Positions 7,807 through 16,679 of a stretch of 43,619 nucleotides of DNA are shown in pieces (the stretch's first letter is position 1; each line of letters begins with the position of its first letter). This DNA is from Desulfobulbaceae bacterium (GTDB lineage Bacteria; Desulfobacterota; Desulfobulbia; Desulfobulbales; Desulfobulbaceae). A program made the translations under genes and the position numbers. The notes beneath the pieces were generated by a model that saw only the letters and a program-made list of their open reading frames with translations, was not told the origin of the DNA and made no database searches. The stretch lies in contig JAAYIE010000122.1 in the NCBI GenBank assembly GCA_012744275.1, positions 1 to 43,619 of the forward strand. The letters are read 5' to 3'.

Positions 7807-8802
7807 TCAGGCCGAATATCCTGCCAGGGCGGTGAGCAGTTCGGGTACGGTCACCGTGGCTGTGCCTACCTTAGCCACTACAATACCGGCAGCATGGTTG
7901 GCGAGCATGGCTGCCTGGGACATACTGGCACCGCTTGCCAGGCCCAGAGTCAGGGTGGCGGCTACGGTGTCACCAGCACCAGTTACATCAAAAACTTCCT
8001 TTGCCACGGTCGGAATCAGCACCATGGGAGCATCGCCTTCCAAAAGTGCCATGCCGGCTTCGCCGCGGGTAATGAGCACCGCAGTGCAGGCAAGTTCATC
8101 CTGAATGGTGCGGGCGGCGGCCAGTAGATTCTCCTCGCCTTCAATGCGCAGGGAAGACATCTGCATGGCTTCATGGTGGTTGGGGGTGATGATACTTGCG
8201 CCCGTAAAATGCGGCATATTGACCGGCTTTGGATCAATCACCAGCGGCAGCATTCGGCCGCTTTTGGACCGTTCCCGGGCCAGAGCGTGGCGCAGGGTTT
8301 GCATGGTGGTTTCGTTAATCATGCCCTTGGCATAGTCGCTGACCATGACTGCATCAAAGCGGTGCAGATTGTGCTCGAGATAATCAACCAGTTGCTGCAG
8401 TGAGTCGGCTGGTGGCTCGCCAGTTTCCTCCTGATCGATACGGACAATTTGCTGGCCTTGAGCAAGCACCCGGGTTTTCAGGGTGGTTGGCCGCTGGCCT
8501 CTGACAATGCCCGTGCCGATATCACCACAGGATGCAAGTAGCTCCAGCACCTTGTCGCCCATGGTGTCCTTGCCAATCAAGCCACAAAGCTCGGCCTTAC
8601 CGCCCAGTGAGGCAATATTGCTGAGCACATTGGCGCTGCCGCCGAGCAAATATTCCTCTTTATGTACGTTGACCACCGGTACCGGTGCTTCCGGCGAGAT
8701 ACGGCTGGCCTTGCCCCTGAGGAAATGGTCGAGAATAATGTCCCCGACCACCAGAACGCGAACGTCGGTGAATCGGGGGACCAATGCTTGTAAAGCCGGC
8801 AT
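7807..8802 (-). CDS. hldA: D-glycero-beta-D-manno-heptose-7-phosphate kinase (RfaE1/HldA)
   Basis: PfkB-family sugar kinase that phosphorylates heptose 7-phosphate at C1 in ADP-heptose synthesis for the lipopolysaccharide core. The 331 residues correspond to the kinase half of the bifunctional E. coli HldE; no nucleotidyltransferase domain follows, so that activity must be encoded elsewhere. Visible are GDIILDHFLRGKASRISPEA (20-39), LLGGSANVLSN (52-62) and the anion-hole motif VTGAGDT (273-279) with catalytic D278. It lies 38 bp downstream of skp, consistent with an envelope operon, and implies a Gram-negative cell. Confidence 0.92.
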   Translation of the reverse strand: MPALQALVPRFTDVRVLVVGDIILDHFLRGKASRISPEAPVPVVNVHKEEYLLGGSANVLSNIASLGGKAELCGLIGKDTMGDKVLELLASCGDIGTGIVRGQRPTTLKTRVLAQGQQIVRIDQEETGEPPADSLQQLVDYLEHNLHRFDAVMVSDYAKGMINETTMQTLRHALARERSKSGRMLPLVIDPKPVNMPHFTGASIITPNHHEAMQMSSLRIEGEENLLAAARTIQDELACTAVLITRGEAGMALLEGDAPMVLIPTVAKEVFDVTGAGDTVAATLTLGLASGASMSQAAMLANHAAGIVVAKVGTATVTVPELLTALAGYSA

Positions 8803-8840
8803 GGAAATACGAGGTTATAAGTGTATTGCTCAGACGCTTC

Positions 8841-9371
8841 TTATTTCATGGCTGCATCGAGCGCCTTGGTGACCTGATCGGTGATATCATGCTTGCCGCT
8901 GGCATAGAGAATGGTGTTGCTGGGCAAGATCAGGTCATACTGGCCACCCTTGGCCACCTTCTGGATTACTTCTTCAAGTTTTTCCAGTACTGGTTGAACG
9001 TGGCGTTCTTGGAGTTTGCGGATTTCCTGATTGGCTTCTCGCTCCTTGGTGCCGAGTTCAGCACTTTTTTTCTGGAAATCTGAGAATTTTTGCTGCTTGA
9101 CTGTATCGCTCCAAGCAGAGCTTTTTTTCTCAATTTCATCCCGCATTGTAACGAGGGAATCCTTGTCTTTCTTGAAGGTGGAGTCGTAGGATTTCATCTT
9201 TTGTTCGATGATGGATTGCGCTTTTTTACCCGCACTTGAGGTGGTGAGCACTTTCTGCATATTGACGACGCCGATTTTGAGCTCCGCAGCCTGCGCCGAG
9301 CCGATGAAACTCGAAAATGAAAAAACTGCCACCGCACACAAACCAGACATGATGTACTTGAAACCGTTCAT
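8841..9371 (-). CDS. skp: Skp/OmpH family periplasmic chaperone
   Basis: Holdase chaperone for outer-membrane proteins crossing the periplasm. The 176-residue product has a signal peptide (1-28, cleavage predicted after GSAQA), then LKIGVVNMQKVLTTSSAGKK, the usual OmpH start. A long charged helical region (about 45-130) fits Skp's coiled-coil arms. The C-terminal YDLILPSNTILYASGKHDIT matches the family's closing strand. A Shine-Dalgarno CAGGAG sits nine bases before the ATG. A good promoter lies at 9426-9454, so skp and probably hldA form a unit separate from pal. Confidence 0.92.
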   Translation of the reverse strand: MNGFKYIMSGLCAVAVFSFSSFIGSAQAAELKIGVVNMQKVLTTSSAGKKAQSIIEQKMKSYDSTFKKDKDSLVTMRDEIEKKSSAWSDTVKQQKFSDFQKKSAELGTKEREANQEIRKLQERHVQPVLEKLEEVIQKVAKGGQYDLILPSNTILYASGKHDITDQVTKALDAAMK

Positions 9372-9425
9372 GCTAAAAAACTCCTGTGGAAAAGAAAGGT
9401 TGGGCTTGGCACTATGCCAGCCCCA

Positions 9426-9454
9426 ATTGTACCAGCCATGTGCTGGCTAGGCAA
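9426..9454 (-). promoter_or_regulatory. Sigma-70-type promoter for skp
   Basis: On the minus strand a -35 box TTGCCT and a -10 box TACAAT are separated by exactly 17 bases. The -10 box ends about 55 bases before the skp ATG at 9371. Lies just after the pal terminator. Confidence 0.6.
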
Positions 9455-9472
9455 GACAGCATGGAGGGAAAA

Positions 9473-9506
9473 GAAAAAAACCGGATGGGGTGGCCCCCTA
9501 TCCGGT
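9473..9506 (-). terminator. Rho-independent terminator of pal
   Basis: A GC-rich hairpin of about 10 bp (CCGGAT paired with ATCCGG plus an inner GGGG/CCCC) occupies 9481-9505. On the minus strand it is followed by a run of seven T. It sits about 25 bases after the pal stop and before the skp promoter. Confidence 0.85.
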
Positions 9507-9530
9507 TTGCAGTTGAGCTGGCTGTCCGAC

Positions 9531-10055
9531 TTATTTAGTGATAACGAAATCGGCCCGGCGATTCTGCGCCCAGGACATTTCATCGTGACCGAAGAGGAGC
9601 AGCTTTTCCTCACCAAAGCTGATAGTGGTCATCCGCTCGGCGCCAACACCCAGGCTGGCAAGGTAATTCTTGGCGCTTTGTGCACGACGCTCGCCCAGAG
9701 CAAGGTTGTACTCCTTGGTGCCGCGAGGGTCGCAGTTGCCTTCCACCCTGATGCTGATCTCGGGGTTGCTCTTCAGGAAGTCGGCATTGGTCTCAATGCG
9801 CGGCACCTGGTCGCCATCGATGCTGGAGCTGTCAAAGGCAAAATATACCGGCACCATGGGGCCGGAGGTGCGTCCTTCCATAACACCGGAATCACCAGTG
9901 CTCTCCAGGGGCTCGGTCATCATGCCGGCATCTGCTTGAGTTTGGGCTGTCGGCTGGACAGGCGCGGTCTTGGCCTTTTTGCTGCAGCCGGTTACACCCA
10001 AACTGAAGGTAAACATCACGGCGAGTGCGACGAACAGTGCTTTTTTCCCTCTCAT
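9531..10055 (-). CDS. pal: Peptidoglycan-associated lipoprotein Pal
   Basis: Outer-membrane lipoprotein of the Tol-Pal system, which tethers the outer membrane to peptidoglycan during division. The 174 residues comprise a lipoprotein signal with lipobox VTGC (cysteine 24), a low-complexity linker, and an OmpA-type domain (about 68-174) with FAFDSSSID, RVEGNCDPRGTKEYNLALGE and RRAQSAKNYL, the peptidoglycan-binding core. A strong Shine-Dalgarno AGGAGGG precedes the ATG. It has its own promoter (10099-10126) and terminator (9473-9506). No tol genes are in this window. Confidence 0.94.
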   Translation of the reverse strand: MRGKKALFVALAVMFTFSLGVTGCSKKAKTAPVQPTAQTQADAGMMTEPLESTGDSGVMEGRTSGPMVPVYFAFDSSSIDGDQVPRIETNADFLKSNPEISIRVEGNCDPRGTKEYNLALGERRAQSAKNYLASLGVGAERMTTISFGEEKLLLFGHDEMSWAQNRRADFVITK

Positions 10056-10098
10056 TTCTCCCTCCTAAGGATAATAGGTAGTAAAACAAACAACATGT

Positions 10099-10126
10099 AT
10101 TGTACTGCGGCCCCAAAGAAATTCAA
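10099..10126 (-). promoter_or_regulatory. Sigma-70-type promoter for pal
   Basis: On the minus strand TTGAAT and TACAAT are separated by 16 bases. The -10 box ends about 43 bases before the pal ATG. Confidence 0.55.
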
Positions 10127-10301
10127 TGATTTTTTGTGGGTTGAAGGTGGTGACGGTCGGGAATTTTACTAGGAAGAGCAAAGAGATATGCTATACATCA
10201 AGGGGTATGGCTGGTATCTCAGCGCACGATTTGCCACCCTGTTGTGGGTCACAGTAAATGAGAGTGGACGCAAAAGGTTGCAGGCGAGGGCCAGTTCTAA
10301 A

Positions 10302-10330
10302 TTGCACAAAGGGCAAACAGTTAATATATA
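10302..10330 (+). promoter_or_regulatory. Candidate promoter for the 10369-12115 gene pair
   Basis: TTGCAC (10302-10307) and TATATA (10325-10330) are 17 bases apart, in an A+T-rich stretch 38 bases before the ATG at 10369. A TATAAT overlaps the right end but at longer spacing. Confidence 0.4.
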
Positions 10331-10368
10331 TAATTTGATTCTTCAAATAAAACATGAGGATATTGCCC

Positions 10369-10791
10369 ATGGCACGCCATATGAACCCCGGCAGCTCCAC
10401 CAACAAAACCATTGACGCCATTGATCGCAAGCGAGAGCGTGAGCGCCGGTATCTTTTGAAACGATCCAGAGAAATGGCACCTGAACTAGCCATTCTGCTG
10501 GTGCAGCGACTGATGGATTCGCATATTATCGAAACGAATTCGGTCCAGGCCATTAAAGAGGTAATGGAACGGCAACTGGAACGGGTTGGTGATCTCGATG
10601 AATTCGACATGCAATTTAAGATTGCACCTATCCGTAATCTCGTGCCCGATCCTAACCTGATCAGTCTCTACCTCACCCAGTATATTACCGAGGATCTGAT
10701 CGATCATAGCAACATCCAGGATGTCTTTGGTGATGATCTGGCCATCTATAATGCGGTTGATTCGGTGCTTTCCCGTATTAGGCTGCAATAG
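10369..10791 (+). CDS. Conserved-looking helical protein of unknown function
   Basis: A 140-residue soluble protein that I do not recognise. The start at 10369 (MARHMNPGSS) has GAGGA eight bases upstream; an ATG at 10354 is possible but lacks such a site. The product is highly charged, with a basic region DRKRERERRYLLKRSREM near 20-36, then helices (PELAILLVQRLMDSH, VQAIKEVMERQLERV) and an acidic C-terminal half. There are no membrane segments, signal peptide or cysteines. It lies 25 bp before a radical SAM gene on the same strand, so the two are probably co-transcribed and may work together, perhaps as partner or substrate protein; that is inference only. Confidence 0.75.
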   Translation: MARHMNPGSSTNKTIDAIDRKRERERRYLLKRSREMAPELAILLVQRLMDSHIIETNSVQAIKEVMERQLERVGDLDEFDMQFKIAPIRNLVPDPNLISLYLTQYITEDLIDHSNIQDVFGDDLAIYNAVDSVLSRIRLQ

Positions 10792-10816
10792 CTAACGGGC
10801 TGCGCGTAGCTCCAAC

Positions 10817-12115
10817 ATGTCGGCTAGGCATCCCAGCACCAGGCCAAGCTTGGTCTTTGCCAACCAGGAGGGTGAAATACTTGATTATGCCGGGCTCCAG
10901 ATGGCCGGAGCCGCAGCCGGTAGGTATTATCAGCCCGATCCCGAAGACCTGATCGAACTACCAGCAGGTAGCGAAATTTTTACCCTGCCCGGTCGTCTCC
11001 CTGTGGGGATCGAGCCCATGGGTGGCGATGCCGCCATGCTTGTGGACAATCCGTACCAACCGGGGGAAGCGGTTCAGGCGGTGGCGGCCTTTATGGCACC
11101 GGCCCACACGGCCCTGTATAGTGCCGCCTTTACCAAGCGGGAATTACCCGATGAAGTCCCGCTTCTGCCCCTGTTTGCTTATGCGGCTGTGGGCTGGGCC
11201 GAAGGAAAGTTTTGGGTGGCGGCTCTCCGCAGTGATGAAGATGTTCGCCAGGATGCCGACCAATTCAATCTGACCACGCTTAAGCGTAGAACCAGAAAAC
11301 AATTGAAGCGGCTCAGTGAGAACCGGTTGGTGCAGCACCTGGGCACCTGCTGCATGATTTACGGCTGCCCAGCGGCGCGCAACTATTTTTTGGGTCGCTG
11401 GGAAGCGCCGCTCCCCTGTTCACCGGTCTGCAACGCGGCCTGCGCCGGATGTATTTCCTTGCAGCCATCGGGCAGCTGCCCTTCCACCCAGGATCGCATC
11501 ACTTTTATACCCACGCCCCAGGAGATTGCCGAGGTAGCAGTGCCGCATCTGCTCAAGGCAGACAGGGCCATTGTCAGTTTTGGCCAGGGTTGCGAAGGCG
11601 AACCTCTTTTACAGGCCCCGGTAATGGAACAGGCGATTCGCCTGATCCGCAGGCAGACCAGCCGGGGCACCATCAACCTGAACACCAACGGCAGCCTGCC
11701 AGCAGCAGTGGAGCGCTTGGCAGGAGCGGGGCTGGATTCGATCCGCCTATCCTTAAACAGCGCGCAGCCTGAGCATCATTATCGCTACTACCAGCCCAAA
11801 GGTTTTACTCTGATCGATTTGTGCACAAGCCTGGATATAATGAAGGATGCAGGTCGACATGTATCGTTGAATTATTTTATTTTGCCCGGTTGCACAGACG
11901 ATGCGCAGGAGTTTGATGCTCTATCCCGTTTGATCGATCGGCACCGACCCGATCTTATTCAACTTCGTAACCTCAATATGGATCCGGACCACTATCGGCA
12001 AGTGATTGGCCATAGCCCGGTTGTACCTCCCATGGGTATGCGTAATTGGCTGCAGGCGCTGCGTACCCGCTTCCCTTGGTTGCGTTTCGGTTATTACAAT
12101 CCTGCGCTCAGATAG
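10817..12115 (+). CDS. Radical SAM protein of unknown substrate
   Basis: A 432-residue radical SAM enzyme. The cluster-binding CxxxCxxC is CNAACAGC (residues 205-212), preceded by CSPV so that C201 is a fourth nearby cysteine; it binds the [4Fe-4S] cluster that cleaves S-adenosylmethionine. Later barrel motifs are visible: VSFGQGCEGEPLL (the GGEP-like segment), NLNTNGSLP and SIRLSLNSAQPEHHYRYY. An N-terminal region of about 200 residues with its own cysteines (CCMIYGC, 178-184) precedes the barrel and is not a family I can name. No SPASM domain is obvious at the C-terminus. It follows the 140-residue protein at 10369 and converges with dusB, 11 bp away. The reaction cannot be deduced from the sequence. 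Confidence 0.85.
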   Translation: MSARHPSTRPSLVFANQEGEILDYAGLQMAGAAAGRYYQPDPEDLIELPAGSEIFTLPGRLPVGIEPMGGDAAMLVDNPYQPGEAVQAVAAFMAPAHTALYSAAFTKRELPDEVPLLPLFAYAAVGWAEGKFWVAALRSDEDVRQDADQFNLTTLKRRTRKQLKRLSENRLVQHLGTCCMIYGCPAARNYFLGRWEAPLPCSPVCNAACAGCISLQPSGSCPSTQDRITFIPTPQEIAEVAVPHLLKADRAIVSFGQGCEGEPLLQAPVMEQAIRLIRRQTSRGTINLNTNGSLPAAVERLAGAGLDSIRLSLNSAQPEHHYRYYQPKGFTLIDLCTSLDIMKDAGRHVSLNYFILPGCTDDAQEFDALSRLIDRHRPDLIQLRNLNMDPDHYRQVIGHSPVVPPMGMRNWLQALRTRFPWLRFGYYNPALR

Positions 12116-12126
12116 CTTTTGCAGTC

Positions 12127-13158
12127 TCAGGCAAAATGATTCTCTGATGTAGCCCGAAAGGCTGCCGCTGCAGTACCAGGATCATGCTGAAGAAAAAATG
12201 CGGCTGCCCGCTCATAAGCTTCGTTAAAGGTGGAGCTTGCCTGAACCTGGCTGGCCAGATGATGGCCGAAGGGATAGTTTTTTGCAAAGTGATGGGTAAA
12301 TTCCTTGAGGCGGCCCAGTTGGCGTTCCGGCGGAAAACGATCGGCGAGGGCTCTGGCAAAGTGTCGGTACACGGCTGGTAGCGAGACAGACACTTCTGGC
12401 AGCGACGCTTGGTACAAATCCCTAGCGATGGCAGCAAAAATCCAGGGAGCTCTTGCCGCCTGTCTGCCGATCATGAGACCATCTGCCCCGGTTATTGCAA
12501 GACAGGTGCGCGCGCTTGACACAGAGTCAATGGATCCGTTGGCCACCACTGGTATCTTGACCCATTCCTTCACCTTTGTAATCCAGTCCCAATGCGGTTT
12601 GCGTGCAAAGGGTTCGCTGCGCAAGCGGCCATGGACGGTGAGCAGATCGATACCCTCGCCTTCCAGCATGCGGCAGAAACTGTGCAGCTTTTCCTGGTTC
12701 AGGGTTTCTCCCAGCCGGATTTTTGCCGACAGCGGTAAACAGGTGTACCGCCGCGCCGCGGCAACAATGCGACGAACCAGTTGCGGCTCCTCCATCAGCA
12801 GCGCGCCGCCACCTGCCTTGCGCACCTGCGGCGCTGGGCAGCCCAGGTTCAGGTCTACCGCATCGGCGCCAATGACATGCAGGCGTTCCATTGCCTTGGG
12901 GATGTGCAGTTCTGTGCTGATAAGCAGCTGATAGGAAAGCGGTCGTTCTTCTTTGGTTCGGATCAGGTATGGCGACAGTTGTTCGTTCTCCGCTGGCAGT
13001 CTGCTTGCCGAGAGCATTTCAGTGCTAAGCAGGCCTACGCCCCCACACTGAAGGATGGTGGTGCGTAAGGCCGAGTGGGTGAGCCCGGCCATGGGAGCAA
13101 GCAGGAGTGGCGGTTGGATGGCAAGCGTGCCAAAGAATAAGGTCGTCCCCTGCTGCAT
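12127..13158 (-). CDS. dusB: tRNA-dihydrouridine synthase (Dus family, DusB-like)
   Basis: Flavoenzyme reducing uridine to dihydrouridine in tRNA. The 343-residue product (start 13158) opens with PPLLLAPMAGLTHSALRTTI, the family's FMN-binding start. The catalytic cysteine is C107 in VDLNLGCPAPQVRKAGGGAL; later LTVHGRL and PVVANGSIDS bind the flavin phosphate. An in-frame TTG at 13185 would add nine residues; the ATG is preferred. The C-terminal region is that of bacterial DusB-type enzymes. It is separated from tyrS by hairpin element copy B. Confidence 0.9.
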   Translation of the reverse strand: MQQGTTLFFGTLAIQPPLLLAPMAGLTHSALRTTILQCGGVGLLSTEMLSASRLPAENEQLSPYLIRTKEERPLSYQLLISTELHIPKAMERLHVIGADAVDLNLGCPAPQVRKAGGGALLMEEPQLVRRIVAAARRYTCLPLSAKIRLGETLNQEKLHSFCRMLEGEGIDLLTVHGRLRSEPFARKPHWDWITKVKEWVKIPVVANGSIDSVSSARTCLAITGADGLMIGRQAARAPWIFAAIARDLYQASLPEVSVSLPAVYRHFARALADRFPPERQLGRLKEFTHHFAKNYPFGHHLASQVQASSTFNEAYERAAAFFLQHDPGTAAAAFRATSENHFA

Positions 13159-13195
13159 GACCGCCGCTAGCTGCGCAATGAACAAAAAAAGAATT

Positions 13196-13320
13196 ATTCA
13201 GTTCCAGATTTAAAAGATGCGCCAAGGAGGGCCAGGCAAAAGCGACGCAGACGTACGTTGCAGCACTTAGAAAACATTTGCCAAAGCCGGCACAAAAAGT
13301 GCTTTGTATGGAGCTTGAAT
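13196..13320 (+). repeat. Hairpin element, copy B
   Basis: Diverged second copy of the element at 914-1035, in the opposite orientation. By hand alignment it shares CAGTTCCAGAT, AAGGAGG, an uninterrupted 17-base core GCGACGCAGACGTAC plus flank, CATTTGC, AAGCC and GCTTTG in the same order, with about five small indels. Outer arms begin ATTCA (13196) and end TGAAT (13320) and pair imperfectly. The inner stem GGCAAA/TTTGCC carries a G-C pair where copy A has A-U. It fills most of the gap between dusB and tyrS and abuts the tyrS stop codon. The reading frame open in copy A is frameshifted here. Confidence 0.55.
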
Positions 13321-14537
13321 CAGCGGGTAAAGTGAACCCGGCAGAAGCGGCGCTTGCCCACCTGAAGCAGCACAGGCTCTAACGTGGGCACATTGGCTTC
13401 AATATCGGTGATCTTTGCCCCATCAATGCTAACCGCCTGCTGTTCAATCATACGCCTGCCTTCGGAAGAGGATTTAACCAGGCCCGCCTCGTGCAGCAGT
13501 TTGGGCACCCAGATGGTGTCGCTGGCTGTGGCAAGTTCGACCTCGTCGATTTCTTCCGGTAATTCGCCTCTGGCAAAAACCTGGTCAAAGTTGCGCTGGG
13601 CAGCATCGGCATCAGCGGCGCTGTGGAAGCGTGCGACCATTTCCTTGGCCAGTTGCACCTTGGCGTCTTTGGGATGCACCTCACCTGTGTCAACTTTCTG
13701 CTTGAGATCTGCAATCTCCGCAAGGGACAGGTCGCTCAGCAGTTCGTAGTAGCGGAACATCAGCACATCACTCACCGACATGATCTTGCCAAAGATGCTG
13801 TCTGGTTCCTCGGAAATGCCAATGTAGTTGCCCAGGGATTTGCTCATTTTGTTGACCCCGTCCAGTCCTTCCAAGAGCGGGGTAGTGAGGACCACCTGTG
13901 CTTCTTGCCCCCAACTGCGTTGCAAATCCCGGCCCATGAGCAGGTTGAAGAGCTGATCTGTGCCGCCCACCTCTACGTCGGCCTTGAGCGCGACAGAGTC
14001 ATAGCCCTGAATGAGCGGGTAGAGAAATTCATGCACGGAAATGGGCCGGTTGGACTCATAACGTTTCTTGAAATCATCCCGCTCAAGCATACGCGCCACC
14101 GTCAGCTGCGAGGCCAGACGGATGATTTCGTAAGGGGTGAGCTGGCTCAGCCAGCTTGAGTTGAAGGAAACCACCGTTTTTTCCGGGTCCAGGATCTTGA
14201 AGACCTGCTCCTTGTAGGTTTCCGCATTGGCAAGCACATCCTCCCTGGTCAAGGGAGGTCTGGTCTCGGATTTCCCGGTGGGATCGCCAATGGTTGCGGT
14301 AAAGTCGCCAATGAGGAAGTTGACAGTGTGTCCCAGCCGCTGAAAATGTCGCAGTTTTTGAATGAGCACTGTGTGGCCAAGGTGCAGATCCGGTGCGGTC
14401 GGGTCAAAACCAGCTTTGATTTGCAGGGGCACATTTGTGGCAATGGAGCGTTCCAGTTTTTTGGCCAAATCTTCCCTGGTATGGAAATCAACGGTACCCC
14501 GCTCGATCAGGGCTATCTGTTCTGCTACAGTTTGCAT
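13320..14537 (-). CDS. tyrS: Tyrosyl-tRNA synthetase
   Basis: Class I synthetase charging tRNA-Tyr; 405 residues, of the TyrRS-like long bacterial type. The HIGH-like motif is HLGH (52-55) within [14 protein letters not shown], and KMSKS is intact at 230-234. [20 protein letters not shown] is the tyrosine/ATP site segment. The C-terminal S4 RNA-binding domain (about 340-405) ends [10 protein letters not shown]. The gene begins eight bases after the rny stop, so rny and tyrS are probably co-transcribed. Confidence 0.96.
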   Translation of the reverse strand: MQTVAEQIALIERGTVDFHTREDLAKKLERSIATNVPLQIKAGFDPTAPDLHLGHTVLIQKLRHFQRLGHTVNFLIGDFTATIGDPTGKSETRPPLTREDVLANAETYKEQVFKILDPEKTVVSFNSSWLSQLTPYEIIRLASQLTVARMLERDDFKKRYESNRPISVHEFLYPLIQGYDSVALKADVEVGGTDQLFNLLMGRDLQRSWGQEAQVVLTTPLLEGLDGVNKMSKSLGNYIGISEEPDSIFGKIMSVSDVLMFRYYELLSDLSLAEIADLKQKVDTGEVHPKDAKVQLAKEMVARFHSAADADAAQRNFDQVFARGELPEEIDEVELATASDTIWVPKLLHEAGLVKSSSEGRRMIEQQAVSIDGAKITDIEANVPTLEPVLLQVGKRRFCRVHFTR

Positions 14538-14545
14538 CTGTTCCT

Positions 14546-16111
14546 CTATTTGGCGTATTCGACGGAGCGTGTTTCGCGGATAACGGTTATACGAATCTGG
14601 CCGGGGTAAGACAACTGTTCCTCGACCGCCTTGGCAATGTCGCGGCTGAGCAGGATTGCATCTTCATCGCGGACTTTCTGGCTATCTACGATAATGCGCA
14701 GGTCGCGGCCAGCCTGGATGGCATAGGATTTTTCAACTCCGGAAAAGTTGTTGGCAATATTTTCCAAGTCTTCCAGTCGTTTTACATAGCTTTGCAACAT
14801 TTCTTTACGTGCACCGGGGCGTGCGCCTGAAAGGGCATCGGCTGACTGCACCAGTACATCAAGTACGCCTTTGGGCGGCTGATCTTCGTGGTGGGCACCG
14901 ATGGCATAGACAACATCTTCTGCCTCTCCATATTTGCGGGCAAGGTCGCGGCCAATAATAGCGTGCGAACCTTCCACCTCGTGGTCTACAGCCTTGCCGA
15001 TATCGTGCAGGAGGCCAGCGCGTTTGGCTTTTCGCTCGTCCACCCCGAGTTCGGCGGCCATGATACCACAGAGAAAAGACACTTCCAGAGAATGTTGAAG
15101 GATATTCTGGCCGTAGCTGGTGCGGTACTTGAGACGGCCGATCAGGTTGATAAGTTCGGGATGCATGCCGTGGGTGCCCACGTCAAAGGTAGCCTGTTCA
15201 CCGGATTCCCGGATACCGATCTCGATTTCCTCAGTAACTTTTTTGACCACCTCTTCGATGCGGGCGGGGTGGATGCGGCCGTCGGTAATGAGTTGCTCGA
15301 GCGCCATGCGGGCCACTTCCCGGCGAATGGGATTGAATCCGGAGAGGATCACGGCTTCAGGGGTGTCGTCGATAATTAGATCAATGCCAGTTGCTGCTTC
15401 GATTGCCCGGATATTGCGGCCTTCACGGCCGATGATGCGGCCCTTCATTTCTTCGTTTGGCAGGGGCACTACGGATACCGTCTTGTCGGCGACATAGTCA
15501 CCGGCATAGCGGGCGATGGCCAGGGAGAGAATGTTTTTCCCCTTGCGGTCGGCCTCAAGCTTCATGTCGTTTTCGATGCGGATCAGGCGTTTGGCACTGT
15601 CCATACGGGCCTCGTCCTCAATAGCCTCCATCAGTTGCTTTTTGGCGTCTTCCTGGGTGATACCGGCAATGCTTTCCAGCTTGTAGCGCTGCGCCTCCAG
15701 TAGTTCATCGAGTTCTCTGCCTTTGTCTACAACGAGGGTTTCGTGCTCCTCAAGTTTGGCCTGACGCTGCTCCAGCGTATTGAGGCGGTCTTCCAGCAGA
15801 TCACTGTCGCGTTGTACTTCATCGGATTTGCGGTTGAGCCGTCTCTGTTCTTCCTTGAGTTCCTGCCAGTTAAGCTTGATTTCCTTGGCTGCGTCCTGTT
15901 TGAGGTGCAAGGCTTCCTCTTTGGCTTGGAGCACTGCAGCTTTTTTTATTTGTTCGGCCTCATTGATCGAATTTTCAATGATCTGCCGCCCTTGCAGGGC
16001 GATGTTTTCTTGATTGCCCTCCACCAGTTTTTTCCGCAATACAATCCCTACAATCAAGCCTGCTACCAGAGCCAGGCTGATCAAAAGCAAGGTTATGCCG
16101 TTGAATTCCAT
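14546..16111 (-). CDS. rny: Ribonuclease Y
   Basis: Membrane-anchored endoribonuclease that starts mRNA decay in bacteria that use it instead of, or beside, RNase E. The 521 residues show an N-terminal membrane helix ([20 protein letters not shown], 5-24), a long charged coiled coil (about 40-170), a KH domain ([20 protein letters not shown]) and an HD domain ([10 protein letters not shown] and [15 protein letters not shown] supply the metal ligands). The C-terminus [15 protein letters not shown] is the family ending. All features are intact. Its presence argues against a gammaproteobacterium. The leader is long, about 370 bp back to the 6S RNA candidate. Confidence 0.97.
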   Translation of the reverse strand: MEFNGITLLLISLALVAGLIVGIVLRKKLVEGNQENIALQGRQIIENSINEAEQIKKAAVLQAKEEALHLKQDAAKEIKLNWQELKEEQRRLNRKSDEVQRDSDLLEDRLNTLEQRQAKLEEHETLVVDKGRELDELLEAQRYKLESIAGITQEDAKKQLMEAIEDEARMDSAKRLIRIENDMKLEADRKGKNILSLAIARYAGDYVADKTVSVVPLPNEEMKGRIIGREGRNIRAIEAATGIDLIIDDTPEAVILSGFNPIRREVARMALEQLITDGRIHPARIEEVVKKVTEEIEIGIRESGEQATFDVGTHGMHPELINLIGRLKYRTSYGQNILQHSLEVSFLCGIMAAELGVDERKAKRAGLLHDIGKAVDHEVEGSHAIIGRDLARKYGEAEDVVYAIGAHHEDQPPKGVLDVLVQSADALSGARPGARKEMLQSYVKRLEDLENIANNFSGVEKSYAIQAGRDLRIIVDSQKVRDEDAILLSRDIAKAVEEQLSYPGQIRITVIRETRSVEYAK

Positions 16112-16481
16112 GATTGTTCACCTTTCGCGCTATATATAAAAAAGACCACGCAAGAACTGATGCAGTTCTGGTGGCGGAATCGGGAAAGGTCCGGGGTAGC
16201 CGGTGCTATGGACATTTTGCCATGATCAGCCTGAAAATGCCGTGAGTCCTTTAGGAAACCCATCAAGCATTCAGGCGGCTATGAAAAAAAGATCCTTATT
16301 TCAAGTGTCAAGGGGTTCAGACAGGATTGTCAGTACCTCCTCCTGCAACAGGAAAGGTCTGCCTGCAAAGAGGCTGTGTACTCAGCCAGGTTGAGAGCAG
16401 GACATTGTATCTGAAAAAGCCGAATACGACTCGAAAGCTGCGCCCGTTCCTTCGAACACCACCTGGTGTTGCTCAATGTAC
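16112..16481. other. Non-coding stretch between rny and the 6S RNA candidate
   Basis: I see no gene here. On the minus strand it would be the rny leader. It contains a perfect 7-bp hairpin (agaactg/cagttct, 16153-16169), an inverted repeat GAACACC/GGTGTT near 16454-16470, and a lone TTGACA near 16310 without a good -10 box. In E. coli a folate gene (fau) follows the 6S gene; no relic of it is visible. Confidence 0.5.
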
Positions 16482-16674
16482 AAAAAAAGCCCCGCGCTGC
16501 CGTGTCAGCAAAATGATTAAACCTAATTACATTAGGTGGGCAGATCCAAGGTTGGGGTCTGGTAAGCCTAAGGGCTTTCCATCGTTCAACGGCAAGGCTA
16601 CCCTATCATTAAGAGTTGGCTTAATATTTAACTGATCACCAACAGAGCAGGGATGTTCTCTACTTTTGCTCTGT
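16482..16674 (-). ncRNA. ssrS: Probable 6S RNA
   Basis: Candidate RNA-polymerase-binding regulator directly downstream of zapA, the position of the 6S gene in E. coli (zapA-ssrS). On the minus strand the 5' segment CCCUGCUCUGUUGGU pairs, with small bulges, to the 3' segment ACGGCAGCGCGGGG as a long closing stem. After a large internal bubble that contains small hairpins, GGGUAGCCU pairs with AGGCUUACCAGACCC as an apical stem. Closing stem, bubble and apical stem is the 6S architecture. A promoter lies at 16680-16707 and the transcript would end in a run of seven U. Length, about 190 nt, fits. The primary sequence is divergent, so a covariance-model match is the missing evidence. Confidence 0.6.
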
Positions 16675-16679
16675 TTACA

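Larger units (their letters stand above)
10056..10368. other. Intergenic region between pal and the plus-strand gene at 10369
   Basis: This 313-bp gap holds divergent promoters: one toward pal (10099-10126) and one toward the plus-strand pair (10302-10330). A short plus ORF starting at 10188 overlaps the next gene in another frame and has no recognisable similarity, so I do not call it. Confidence 0.6.

Noticed and set aside
10188-10415. A 75-codon plus ORF before the helical protein gene
   Set aside because: Overlaps the next gene in another frame, contains its likely promoter, and has no similarity that I recognise.
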